The notes beneath the pieces are model-generated. The model saw only the letters and a program-made list of their open reading frames with translations. It was not told the origin of the DNA and searched no databases. Shown here piece by piece: positions 36,626 through 45,114 of a stretch of 64,000 nucleotides of DNA (positions within the stretch are counted from its first letter, which is position 1; every line of letters begins with the position of its first letter). Both the position numbers and the translations under genes were made by a program. Source of the DNA: Confluentibacter citreus. Its GTDB lineage: Bacteria; Bacteroidota; Bacteroidia; Flavobacteriales; Flavobacteriaceae. The stretch covers positions 62,001 to 126,000 of the forward strand of contig NZ_NIXN01000007.1 in assembly GCF_002807055.1 (NCBI RefSeq). Direction: 5' to 3'.

Positions 36626-36970
36626 TTAGTAAGTTCTAGTTAATGAAAATAGAGCGCATTGGCGTCCCTCTGTTATTGATAAAACCCAACCATTTAAAAC
36701 GAGTGTTTTGCCAGCTTTATAGTCTTCCTCAATTATGTTATCGATGCTGAATCTCTTTTCCAATAATAATTTTAAAAGATAATCTGCATCATTTTCGTTT
36801 GGGAAAAGCCTTAAATAGTCTTCACCTATCCAGAGAAGAGTTTCTCTTCCCCATATGTAAGTGAGATGATGAGGGAATTTTAAATTATGTTCCCTACTTA
36901 TCCAAATAGTTGGTAGGGCAACGGTAGCGGCAGCTAAAGATGATAATAAAATGAAATTTAGTCTTTTCAT
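36626..36970 (-). CDS. Small partner subunit of the GMC dehydrogenase (gluconate 2-dehydrogenase subunit 3-like)
   Basis: A 114-aa protein beginning with a hydrophobic export-type segment (MKRLNFILLSSLAAATVALP). It resembles the small subunit (subunit 3-like) that accompanies GMC sugar dehydrogenases in operons, being helical with a conserved-looking middle (YIWGRETLLWIGEDYLRLFP). It is shorter than the 170-200 aa usual for the family, and I see no classical twin-arginine motif although such subunits often carry one. It lies 2 bp upstream of the GMC gene. Assignment rests mostly on context and is less certain than for its partner. Confidence 0.65.
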   Translation of the reverse strand: MKRLNFILLSSLAAATVALPTIWISREHNLKFPHHLTYIWGRETLLWIGEDYLRLFPNENDADYLLKLLLEKRFSIDNIIEEDYKAGKTLVLNGWVLSITEGRQCALFSLTRTY

Positions 36971-37079
36971 ATCATTATTAATTTTTTAAAATAAGTAATA
37001 ATCAAATGTGATTATTTATGGATAAAATAGAGGTAGTCATTTATCCGCTTTATGGGTAAGGAATGTTTTAATTAAAAAT

Positions 37080-37110
37080 AAAGGTTCCATAAATTTTATA
37101 TAGAACCTTT
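37080..37110 (-). terminator. Hairpin in the spacer upstream of the GMC operon
   Basis: aaaggttc (37080-37087) and gaaccttt (37103-37110) form a perfect 8-bp stem with a 15-nt loop. On the minus strand it is followed by an AT-rich stretch with Ts (tatttttaatt). It may have been the terminator of the now degraded gene whose 3' end is seen at 37158. Confidence 0.5.
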
Positions 37111-37157
37111 AAAGCTATTAATCATGATTTCATCAAATAAAATGTACAACTCATTCT

Positions 37158-37235
37158 TTAAGTAAATTTTGAAATGGTTAATTTTCCATTTGATTCTATT
37201 TTCAGTAGGTAATCACCGCAATTTAAAAATAATCT
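37158..37235 (-). pseudogene. Remnant of a type IX secretion C-terminal sorting domain
   Basis: On the minus strand, 25 codons before a stop at 37158 read RLFLNCGDYLLKIESN and then GKLTISKFT. This is the typical last strand pair of a T9SS type A sorting domain (GxYLLKIxxNGK...KF). An in-frame stop lies directly upstream and no start exists, so only the 3' end of a secreted-protein gene survives. A minus-strand hairpin follows about 50 bp downstream, as expected after a gene end. Confidence 0.6.
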
Positions 37236-37343
37236 CTATAAATGGGGTGGACTAAAATGCGCTTATAGGGTATGTATTGTATTTATTAAAAGTAAATTAA
37301 GGGTTGCAATCTGAGTTTTAAAAAACCAGCAGTATCAACCAAC

Positions 37344-37427
37344 TTATTTGCCCTCTTCAGAAAGTATAAAATCTATAAAAGCTTTTATGTTTCTTTCAGG
37401 AGTATCATTAGTGATATTTTTAAAAAA
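37344..37427 (-). pseudogene. Possible remnant resembling the C-terminus of a substrate-binding protein
   Basis: Directly after the stop codon of the aldo/keto reductase gene, the same frame stays open for 27 codons. It contains TPERNIKAFIDFILSEEGK before a stop at 37344-37346. The pattern AFIDFxLSxEGx is typical of the C-terminus of PstS-like phosphate-binding proteins. No start or upstream part is present. It could be a gene fragment or chance. Confidence 0.3.
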
Positions 37428-38420
37428 TCAACTTCTCAAGATGGTTTCTATGGCTTGTAATTCTTCCGAAGAAAATGCCGGATGATTATTTATACCCACG
37501 GCATCTTCAATATGCGATACCTTACTGGCACCAATAATGACTGAAGTTACTCTTTTGTCCCTTAAAACCCAAGATAAGGCTAGTTGAGACATTTTCTGAC
37601 TACGTTTTTTAGCAATCTCATTCAAGGCTATTACTTTTTTTATGTTGGTTTCGTTAATATCGGATGTGGTTAAAAAACTATCTGGTTTTGATGCTCTTGA
37701 ACCTTCGGGAATACCATGCAAATATTTATCGGTTAATAAACCCTGAAACAGCGGACTAAAGACAACAGAACCAACTCCAGTTTCTCCTAACACATCTAAT
37801 AATCCATCTTCAATCCAACGGTTAAACATACTGTACGGTGGTTGATGGACTAAACACGGCGTACCTAATTCTTTCAATATGGTAATAGCTTTTCGTGATT
37901 GTTCTGGGTTGTAAGAAGAAATTCCTGCATATAAGGCTTTTCCTGATTTAACAAGATGATCTAATGCCATCATGGTTTCTTCTACTGGGGTGTTTGGGTC
38001 TGGTCTATGGCTGTAAAATATATCCACATACTCTAATCCCATGCGTTTTAAACTTTGGTCGCAACTCGCAATTAAATATTTACGAGAACCAAAATCACCG
38101 TAAGGTCCTGGCCACATGCCCCAACCAGCTTTTGAGGTGATAATCATTTCATCGCGATACGATTTTAAATCGTTCTTTAATATTTTTCCAAAATTTTCTT
38201 CCGAAGATCCTGCGGGTGGTCCGTAATTATTGGCCAAATCAAAATGTGTGATACCTAAATCGAAGGCGCGGAGCACCATATTTCTACCATTTTCAAAAAC
38301 ATCAACACCACCAAAGTTGTGCCATAATCCAAGTGAGACTAAGGGTAAGTCTATACCACTTTTTCCACATCGGTTGTATTGCATGCCATCATATCTTTTA
38401 TTGTCCGCTATGTAACTCAT
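37428..38420 (-). CDS. Aldo/keto reductase, YghZ (L-glyceraldehyde 3-phosphate reductase)-like
   Basis: A 330-aa NADPH-dependent oxidoreductase with an AKR barrel. The catalytic tetrad context is visible as FDLANNYG (Asp, Tyr), TSKAGWGMWPGPYG (Lys) and YSHRPDP (His). The YDGMQYNRCGKSGIDLPLVSLG start and length match YghZ/AKR14-type reductases. It is the last gene of the long minus-strand enzyme operon, 20 bp after the CBM6-like gene. In this setting it may reduce a keto- or aldehyde-sugar intermediate (inference). Confidence 0.88.
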   Translation of the reverse strand: MSYIADNKRYDGMQYNRCGKSGIDLPLVSLGLWHNFGGVDVFENGRNMVLRAFDLGITHFDLANNYGPPAGSSEENFGKILKNDLKSYRDEMIITSKAGWGMWPGPYGDFGSRKYLIASCDQSLKRMGLEYVDIFYSHRPDPNTPVEETMMALDHLVKSGKALYAGISSYNPEQSRKAITILKELGTPCLVHQPPYSMFNRWIEDGLLDVLGETGVGSVVFSPLFQGLLTDKYLHGIPEGSRASKPDSFLTTSDINETNIKKVIALNEIAKKRSQKMSQLALSWVLRDKRVTSVIIGASKVSHIEDAVGINNHPAFSSEELQAIETILRS

Positions 38421-38440
38421 GGTATTTATTTTTAATGTTT

Positions 38441-39133
38441 TTATTTTAATAATTTGAACTCCAAATAATCATAATTCATTTGGCCAACGGCCACAGTGAG
38501 AAGTGTGATGGTTTGAATTCCTTTTTTAAGTGGTATTGTTCCTAAATCATGTATATAATTCCAATGATGCCATTGGCGCCATGCAATTGGGTCGTCTTTA
38601 TGAAAGGTTGTGGGAACATTCAATATTCCTGAATTTCCTGTTTTATTGGATACCACGGAAATTTTTCCATTTTGGTTAGAGGTGTACATTAATCCAATTT
38701 GATAAACGCCAGATATTTTTACATCTATTGTGTATTTAGTCCATTCTCCTGCTTGAGTCCAGCCCACGTATAATTGATCTTTTTCGGGCTGAACGATGTT
38801 GTATTTAGAATTGTCTATGCTATCATGATACTTCGTAAATGAAATATCTACAGCTTCATTAATTCTAAAAGTGCTTAAATAATCGGTTCCTCTGTTTAAA
38901 TTACCACTACCACTATTTTTTGTGTCGTTATCATGATAGGCGATACCTTCACCACCAAAGTTGTAATACTCGCATTCTAGTTTACCGGGAATGGTCTGCA
39001 TCCCTTTTTTATATACCTCATCTGCATAAATGCTTTTGTGGTTTTTTAATGCGGCATTTTTATGACAAGAAAATAATATAAAGCATAAACTAACTAATAT
39101 GATGGAAAGGCTAATATTATTTATTTTTTTCAT
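38441..39133 (-). CDS. CBM6/CBM35-like carbohydrate-binding lipoprotein
   Basis: A 230-aa lipoprotein (CFILFSCHKN, Cys23). The mature part reads like a single beta-sandwich of the CBM6/CBM35 type: IPGKLECEYYNFGGEGIAYHD near the start, RGTDYLSTF, then WTQAGEWTKYTIDVKISGVYQIGL and a closing MNYDYLEF strand. No catalytic domain is attached. It probably binds glycan in the envelope as a helper for the neighbouring glycosidases. It is co-transcribed with the AKR gene downstream. Confidence 0.8.
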   Translation of the reverse strand: MKKINNISLSIILVSLCFILFSCHKNAALKNHKSIYADEVYKKGMQTIPGKLECEYYNFGGEGIAYHDNDTKNSGSGNLNRGTDYLSTFRINEAVDISFTKYHDSIDNSKYNIVQPEKDQLYVGWTQAGEWTKYTIDVKISGVYQIGLMYTSNQNGKISVVSNKTGNSGILNVPTTFHKDDPIAWRQWHHWNYIHDLGTIPLKKGIQTITLLTVAVGQMNYDYLEFKLLK

Positions 39134-39155
39134 CTAATTTGAATGTTTATGAGAT

Positions 39156-39309
39156 TTACTTATTTACAAGAATATTATTTGTGGCATCTTGTACAATTTT
39201 AATATTGTTAAAACCTCTTAAACCACTAAATCCTATAGATATTATTATTTCATTGTTTAAAGTGATGGGTTGACCGCCTTCACATGGTATTAAATCTGGT
39301 AGTGCATTG
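39156..39309 (-). other. Out-of-frame coding-like stretch after the third GH-A-like gene
   Basis: Immediately past the stop at 39310 a different minus-strand frame stays open for about 50 codons to a stop at 39156. It encodes convincing protein sequence (for example PDLIPCEGGQPITLNN, later GFSGLRGFNNIKIVQD) but has no start codon. It could be a frameshifted C-terminal extension (a G5/C5 tract lies at 39329-39333) or a leftover of another gene. The in-frame end of the upstream enzyme already matches its paralogues, which favours a remnant. Confidence 0.45.
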
Positions 39310-40644
39310 TTAGTTGTTAATAGTTGTTGGGGGCAGGTTGTTTATGGCCATTTCCAGATCATACATTATTTGATAGGTTTTGTTGCCGCTGTTATCAAAT
39401 TTTAAAAGTATGGTCGATTGCGGCTTGGAAACCAATTTATAGTTAGCCTTTATGTTTTTTGTGGCGCTGATAGTCAAATCATTAGTTCCATTTACCTGAT
39501 TGTTTATGGTGTTTAAATCGATGTTTAATGAGTTTGTTTCGTGTTGATTCATAATGATAATGGTTGTATCATCATCTGTTTTTGATCCAAACACTTTCAG
39601 ATAAGGATTGCTAGATTTCATTTTAATGTAAGATCCTTTCATGTTTTCTGCCATCATTTGCATGTGATAATAGGTTGAATGAGGTAAAAATTCAGGAGGA
39701 CCTCCAATGTAGCCAAAGTAGGTACTCGCTCTGTCACTTTCTTGAATACACCAAGGTGTAACGGTGAAGGCATTGTGTTCCATGGCCATTGAAAATACAT
39801 CTACCCAAAATTGTCCATTGATGAATGAAGGTACTGCAATACCGGAAACGCTTAAATCATCTGGGTTGTCATAGGTAATATTAAATTCTGTAAGTCCCCA
39901 AATCAAAGCATCTTCACCAGCTCTATCATATTTTTTGTTAGCAGCTTCCAAATCTTCTTTTAAGTCTAAAATCATACCCCGCATTTTTGAAACTGAATAA
40001 AAAATAACATCCGATCTTGAATAGTCTTTAGCATTTGGATAGTTGTGGAAATTTATGCCATCTACATACCAATTACCATTTTCATCACGACCCGCAAGGC
40101 TATTTTTATCATTTAGTAAAAGAGCTTCATAAGCCTCATTGTAATAAGCTGCTAAATCAGGGACATGAATTTTGATGGTAGGGTCAACAGCTTTCATGGC
40201 AGAAGCATGTACTTTTATGTATGAAGAAATAGAATCTACCGTCATTTTTGCCATGTGGTAAGGTTCATTTCCAATAGACCAGAACTTTATTTTGGTAGCT
40301 TCATTGCTATTAAAAAACGCCACTAATTTTGCGGATTCTTCGGCAGATTTATGTTGCGACACCTGCATTAAAGGCTCTGCGCCAATAGATTTGATAGCAG
40401 TTACCCATTTTAATAACGTTTCATTATCGGGCATATTTCTATTAAATCCATTGCCTCCAATTCTAATAATTTTAATGCCACTTTTTTTAATCTTTGGCCA
40501 TAATTGGTCTATATAACCTGTTCTGTTTTCAGCCTTATCTGTAAGCCACATGTTTTGTCCGAATAAATACGGACTTATTTCTTGTCCTTTTAATTGGTTC
40601 ACTGTGGTAATGAATACCAGTAATGCGATGCTAATTTTTTTCAT
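39310..40644 (-). CDS. Clan GH-A-like glycoside hydrolase, family unresolved (paralogue 3)
   Basis: A 444-aa exported enzyme (signal peptide MKKISIALLVFITTVNQLKG) related to the two lipoprotein enzymes at 29625-32379. Shared blocks are ISPYLFGQNMW, IIRIGGNGFNRNMPD, GAEPLMQVSQ, FWSIGNEPY (acid/base Glu127) and WGLTEFNITYDN (nucleophile Glu253), with a beta-rich tail after about 350. It lacks a lipobox, so it probably acts in the periplasm. The C-terminus aligns with the paralogues; coding-like sequence in another frame follows the stop. It is co-transcribed with the GH3 gene 6 bp upstream, whose product could finish its oligosaccharides. Confidence 0.75.
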   Translation of the reverse strand: MKKISIALLVFITTVNQLKGQEISPYLFGQNMWLTDKAENRTGYIDQLWPKIKKSGIKIIRIGGNGFNRNMPDNETLLKWVTAIKSIGAEPLMQVSQHKSAEESAKLVAFFNSNEATKIKFWSIGNEPYHMAKMTVDSISSYIKVHASAMKAVDPTIKIHVPDLAAYYNEAYEALLLNDKNSLAGRDENGNWYVDGINFHNYPNAKDYSRSDVIFYSVSKMRGMILDLKEDLEAANKKYDRAGEDALIWGLTEFNITYDNPDDLSVSGIAVPSFINGQFWVDVFSMAMEHNAFTVTPWCIQESDRASTYFGYIGGPPEFLPHSTYYHMQMMAENMKGSYIKMKSSNPYLKVFGSKTDDDTTIIIMNQHETNSLNIDLNTINNQVNGTNDLTISATKNIKANYKLVSKPQSTILLKFDNSGNKTYQIMYDLEMAINNLPPTTINN

Positions 40645-40650
40645 TTTTAT

Positions 40651-42852
40651 TTAATCTATTATTTGAAAACTAATTTTCTGTTCATTCACTATAACAAAGT
40701 AATCACCTGCTTCTAAATGTTTCTTTCCAAAACTATCTACATAACTTAAATCGCGCATGGGGTCTATTTCAAACCGATATATTGCTTTTTCTCCTGCCTT
40801 AATAAATTTTTTATCGAAGAATTGCAGTTCTTTCATGGGCCTGGAAATGGTAGCAACAGGATCTTTTATAAACCATAAAACGGCTTCTTTTCCATCGATG
40901 TCTCCCGAATTTGTAACTTCTACTTCAGCAGTTAATGTCTCACTTCTTTTAATTTGAGTTGAAGATAATTTGATATTACTATACTCGTAAGTTGTATAGC
41001 TTAACCCATGCCCAAACCAGTATAAGGGATCTCTGGGGATGTCTTGATAATGTCCTAGAGTAGGTCTTGCCGATTCACGCATGTTATAATAAATGGGAAT
41101 TTGCCCTGTACTTTGTGGAAAGGTTATGGATAATTTACCTGATGGATTATGTCTGCCAGATAAAATACCAGCAACCGCTGAACCCGCCATGGTACCAGGT
41201 TGCCATATTTCAACTACGGCATCTGCTAATTTATTTAATCTTATAAGCTCAAGTGGCCTTCCGCTAGAAAGCACTAAAATAATGGGTTTTTTAGCTTTAA
41301 GTAATTCTTCAACTAAATCTTCTTGAATTTTTGGTAAAGCAATACTAGAACGCGAACCGTTTTCACCACTCCAATTCTTTTTTTCTCCTAAAAAAACAAT
41401 GACGACATCCGATTTTTCAGCAGCTTTTAGGGCCTCTGAAAAGCCATTTCTATCATCACCATCAAAATCACAGCCTTTAGCGTAATGCAAATCTGCTTTA
41501 TTTTTAAACTCTTTTTCCAATCCTTCATAAATGGTTTCAACGTCTTCCGGTCTTCCCATGCCTTCCCAGCTACCCATGATGTTTATTGAATCTTTTGCCA
41601 TCGGTCCAATAATTGCCAAGTTTTTATACTTTGATGAAATAGGAAGTGTTTGATTATCATTCTTTAATAAGACCATTGATTCAGAGGCAAGTTGTTCGGC
41701 TACTTCTAAATATTCTGGCAATAAATAACGGTTCTCTTCTGAAACGACATCAACATAAGGATTTTCAAAAAGGCCTAATTGCATTTTTACACGTAATATT
41801 CTTCGAACAGCCTCATCTATGGCTGTCATGGAAATTTTGCCTTCTGCTACCAACTCAGGTAAATAATCTACATATACATCATCAACCATATCCATTTCTA
41901 CACCAGCTAAAAACGATTTCATTCCAGCTTCTTTTTTGTCTTTAGCGACCCCTTGTTCTACTAAATTTCGAACAGAACCCCAATCTGAAATCACAAATCC
42001 ATCATGGTTCCATTTTTCTTTTAGTATTTCTGTTAATGTATAATGATTAGCCGATGCAGGAACACCAGAAATATCATTAAAACCACTCATTACCGTAGCT
42101 GCTCCAGCTTTAATACCAGCTTCAAAAGGTGGTAAAAATGTTTCCCAAAGGGTTTGCATAGAAACATCACTGTAATGGTAATCTCTACCGCCTTCAGATA
42201 GGCTATAACCAACATAATGTTTTAAGCAGGCGGCAATGGTATATTTATCGGCAAGGTTAGCACCTTGATAGCCGTTTACTGCTGCAATGGCGAATTGCGA
42301 TGTTGCATAAGAATCTTCACCATAACCTTCTGAGACACGTCCCCAGCGGGCATCCCTAGCTACATCCAGCATAGGTGAAAACGTCCAATCTAATCCAGAT
42401 AGCCAGCTTTCTTTGGCTGATATTTCGCAAGATTTTTTAACCAGATCGGTGTTCCAAGAGCAGGCTTGTGCCAAAGAAATTGGAAAAATAGTACGGTAGC
42501 CATGAATACAATCAAAACCAAAAATGATAGGAATGCCTAAACGAGATTCTTCCATAGCTTTTTTTTGAATTTGATTTCGGTATTCAGGATGGGTGCTTCT
42601 ATAAAGCAGTGAGCCAATTAAGGGACTAACGGCTTTCATTTTATCGCCAATGTTATTTGGGTTAGCGTTTTGCCCGTAGGTCCATTGGTTCATTTGTTTG
42701 ATTTTCTCATCTAATGTCATCAGTCCTAGTAAATTTTCAATGCGATCCTCAATAGGCGCATTTTTGTCCTTGTAAAGTGGTTGCCTAGTTTGTGAAAAGG
42801 AGCTTATATTACAAGTTACTAATAGGATTATGGTTAAAATATTTCTCTTCAT
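40651..42852 (-). CDS. GH3 beta-glucosidase (BglX-like)
   Basis: A 733-aa periplasmic enzyme (signal peptide ending ISSFSQ) that removes terminal beta-glucosyl units. The N-terminal GH3 barrel contains FGFDCIHGYRTIFP, FSPMLDVARDARWGR, KHYVGY and the nucleophile Asp290 in GFVISDWGS. The alpha/beta sandwich has ESMVLLKND and the acid/base-region block KNWSGENGSRSSIALP. A fibronectin III-like tail includes DPLYWFGHGLSYTTYEYS. Length and domains match BglX-type enzymes. It follows an isomerase-like gene in the operon and precedes the third GH-A-like enzyme. Confidence 0.92.
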   Translation of the reverse strand: MKRNILTIILLVTCNISSFSQTRQPLYKDKNAPIEDRIENLLGLMTLDEKIKQMNQWTYGQNANPNNIGDKMKAVSPLIGSLLYRSTHPEYRNQIQKKAMEESRLGIPIIFGFDCIHGYRTIFPISLAQACSWNTDLVKKSCEISAKESWLSGLDWTFSPMLDVARDARWGRVSEGYGEDSYATSQFAIAAVNGYQGANLADKYTIAACLKHYVGYSLSEGGRDYHYSDVSMQTLWETFLPPFEAGIKAGAATVMSGFNDISGVPASANHYTLTEILKEKWNHDGFVISDWGSVRNLVEQGVAKDKKEAGMKSFLAGVEMDMVDDVYVDYLPELVAEGKISMTAIDEAVRRILRVKMQLGLFENPYVDVVSEENRYLLPEYLEVAEQLASESMVLLKNDNQTLPISSKYKNLAIIGPMAKDSINIMGSWEGMGRPEDVETIYEGLEKEFKNKADLHYAKGCDFDGDDRNGFSEALKAAEKSDVVIVFLGEKKNWSGENGSRSSIALPKIQEDLVEELLKAKKPIILVLSSGRPLELIRLNKLADAVVEIWQPGTMAGSAVAGILSGRHNPSGKLSITFPQSTGQIPIYYNMRESARPTLGHYQDIPRDPLYWFGHGLSYTTYEYSNIKLSSTQIKRSETLTAEVEVTNSGDIDGKEAVLWFIKDPVATISRPMKELQFFDKKFIKAGEKAIYRFEIDPMRDLSYVDSFGKKHLEAGDYFVIVNEQKISFQIID

Positions 42853-42876
42853 TTGCTTATAGTTTGAGGTATTGAT

Positions 42877-43779
42877 TTAATTTAATGCTGAAAGAACGTC
42901 TTTAAAAAGTTTTTTTACTTTGATTTTTGGGTCGCCAGAACCGAGCGTTTCTATAGGAATATAGCCTTGATAGCCCGAAGGTTTTATGATGGACATGAGT
43001 TTATTTAAATCGGTTTTAGTTTCAATACCGTTCACATAAACATATTCTTTTATTTGCCAGCTAACGGCATAAGGGATACAGGCCTCAATATGGGTGTATG
43101 GATTTCCAGATTTAAAACTTCCAATGTCAAGAATCAGTCCAAACCATTCTGAATCAACACGTTTTATGATATCGATAACTTGGTCTGATGTCTTTATAAA
43201 ATCCCAATGATTTTGAATCCCAATTATAACGCCATGTTGTTTTCCGTATGCAACACATGCTTTAATGGCGTCAATCATGTAGCTAGTTACCTCATCATGG
43301 GTAAAACCATTTGGTAATGCTTCACCAGCAAAAATGCGAATGATAGGAATACCCATTTTTTCAGCAGCATCAACCCATGATTTTACTAATTGAATACTTT
43401 TATTACGGATTTCACTGTTTGGACTGGTGAAATTAGTTCTAACACCGGTACCACTAATGTCTAAGCCTAAAAGAAAGGCTTGTTGTTTAACTTTATACAG
43501 ATAATCGTTTGGAGGCACATTGGGGTATCCATCAAAATAGTAGGCTGTAATATCCACGGCATCAAATCCAATAGCGGCACAGTAAGCCATTAAATCGAAA
43601 ACATCCATACTACCATTTGATAGTGGTTCATTAAATGAATAGGCGTTTAAACTTGATTTAAGCCTTGTTTTTGCGTTTAAAGTTGAATTTTGTGACTGTG
43701 CATTCAGTTTAATGGTAAGTAAAACAGACAGCATTAAGCCAAGAAATAGTATTTTTTTGAAGTGCTTTTTGTGGGTCAT
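42877..43779 (-). CDS. Exported xylose-isomerase-like TIM-barrel (sugar isomerase/epimerase) protein
   Basis: A 300-aa protein with a signal peptide (ending TIKLNAQSQ), then an AP_endonuc_2 (sugar phosphate isomerase/epimerase) barrel. Metal-site blocks are GFDAVDITAYYFDG, IFAGEALP, GIQNHWDF, LILDIGSF and IPIETLGSG. Export is notable because the ordinary members are cytoplasmic. Paralogue 49267-50220 shares the FxxSGTGxRxNFxSP and YxxSWQxKE patterns. Such exported barrels accompany DUF1080/GMC genes and may act on 3-keto sugars. Its ATG overlaps the MFS stop by one base. Confidence 0.82.
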   Translation of the reverse strand: MTHKKHFKKILFLGLMLSVLLTIKLNAQSQNSTLNAKTRLKSSLNAYSFNEPLSNGSMDVFDLMAYCAAIGFDAVDITAYYFDGYPNVPPNDYLYKVKQQAFLLGLDISGTGVRTNFTSPNSEIRNKSIQLVKSWVDAAEKMGIPIIRIFAGEALPNGFTHDEVTSYMIDAIKACVAYGKQHGVIIGIQNHWDFIKTSDQVIDIIKRVDSEWFGLILDIGSFKSGNPYTHIEACIPYAVSWQIKEYVYVNGIETKTDLNKLMSIIKPSGYQGYIPIETLGSGDPKIKVKKLFKDVLSALN

Positions 43780-45092
43780 TATAAATCAACTTTTGGCATT
43801 TTTGGAACTAACAAGTTGAATAGCCCCCAAGCAATTAAGTAGGCTAGAGCACAAAAAATAAACATGAAATAATAGCCGGTTTCTATTTCTCCACGGTTAT
43901 TAAAATGATCTAATAGTAATCCAGCAGATTTAGCAACAATCACACCGCCCACAGCACCAATCATGCCACCAATGCCCACGACCGATGCCACTGCTTTTTT
44001 AGGAAACATATCAGAAACTGTTGTAAATATATTGGCAGACCAAGCCTGATGTGCTGATGTTGCCAATCCGATAATTAAAATGGCGTACCAATAATTTATT
44101 TTCCCTAATTCTTGTGCGGCCAGCATGGGCAAAGCTAATATGGCGAATAGCAGAAGTGCTGTTTTTCGTGCTTTGTACAAGGGCCATCCTAGTTTCATAA
44201 AATAGCCAGAAAGCCATCCGCCCGCAATGCTTCCAAACATAGCCATGGTATATACTACGGCAATTGGCAATGCTAAGTCTAGTTTGGTCATGCCATATTC
44301 TTTATTTAAGAAGGAAGGCAACCAAAACAATAAAAACCACCAAACGGGGTCTGTAAAGAATTTTAAAAGTGCAAAAGACCAGGTTTGTTTGAATTTTAAT
44401 AATTGAACCCATTTTACTTTATCTTCAGTTTTTGTGGAAAGGTCATCCATATCGTCACTATGGATATAATCAAACTCTTCTTTTGAAAGTTTTTTATGTT
44501 TGGCAGGTGTTTCATAAAACATAAACCAAAAAATCAGCCAAACAAGTCCAATGGCTCCTGTAATAATAAAAGCCCATTCCCAACCAAGTGTAAGCGCTAT
44601 AAGTGGTACCGTTAAAGGCGCAATAATAGCACCCACATTAGTACCTGAATTAAAAATACCAGCTGCTAAAGCGCGTTCCTTTTTAGGAAACCATTCGGCC
44701 ACAGTTTTTATGGCAGCGGGAAAATTTCCAGCTTCACTTACACCTAAAAAACCTCTAGCAACACCAAAACCAAATGTGCTGCGCGCAAAGGCATGACCAA
44801 TGGCAGCCAGACTCCAAACCACTAATGAAAGGGCATAGCCAAGTTTCGTTCCTATGCGGTCTATAAGATATCCAGCACCCACCATACCCAAGGCATAGGC
44901 AACTTGAAAGGCTACAACAATATTGGCGTAATCAGATTCATTCCATCCAAATAAAGGCTCTAAATAATCGTCTTTTAATAAACTAATTACCTGTCTGTCT
45001 AAATAATTTATAGTCGTTGCAAAAAATACTAAAGACAGAATTGTCCATCTGTATTTTTTTTTTGTTTCTAAGGGTACTTCTTTTATGGTCAT
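43779..45092 (-). CDS. MFS transporter, hexuronate (ExuT)-like
   Basis: A 437-aa inner-membrane permease with 12 predicted TM helices. The N-terminal region (RWTILSLVFFATTINYLDRQ), the loop GYLIDRIGTKLGYAL and the GFLGVSEAGNFPAAIKTVAEWFP-like block (about 110-130) match the anion:cation symporter branch that contains ExuT and GudP. It would carry glucuronate, galacturonate or aldonates into the cytoplasm with protons. UxuA and a mannonate-type SDR in the same window support hexuronate. It is translationally coupled to the following isomerase-like gene (TAATG). Confidence 0.88.
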   Translation of the reverse strand: MTIKEVPLETKKKYRWTILSLVFFATTINYLDRQVISLLKDDYLEPLFGWNESDYANIVVAFQVAYALGMVGAGYLIDRIGTKLGYALSLVVWSLAAIGHAFARSTFGFGVARGFLGVSEAGNFPAAIKTVAEWFPKKERALAAGIFNSGTNVGAIIAPLTVPLIALTLGWEWAFIITGAIGLVWLIFWFMFYETPAKHKKLSKEEFDYIHSDDMDDLSTKTEDKVKWVQLLKFKQTWSFALLKFFTDPVWWFLLFWLPSFLNKEYGMTKLDLALPIAVVYTMAMFGSIAGGWLSGYFMKLGWPLYKARKTALLLFAILALPMLAAQELGKINYWYAILIIGLATSAHQAWSANIFTTVSDMFPKKAVASVVGIGGMIGAVGGVIVAKSAGLLLDHFNNRGEIETGYYFMFIFCALAYLIAWGLFNLLVPKMPKVDL

Positions 45093-45114
45093 TTATATTG
45101 TTGAACTAGATGCG

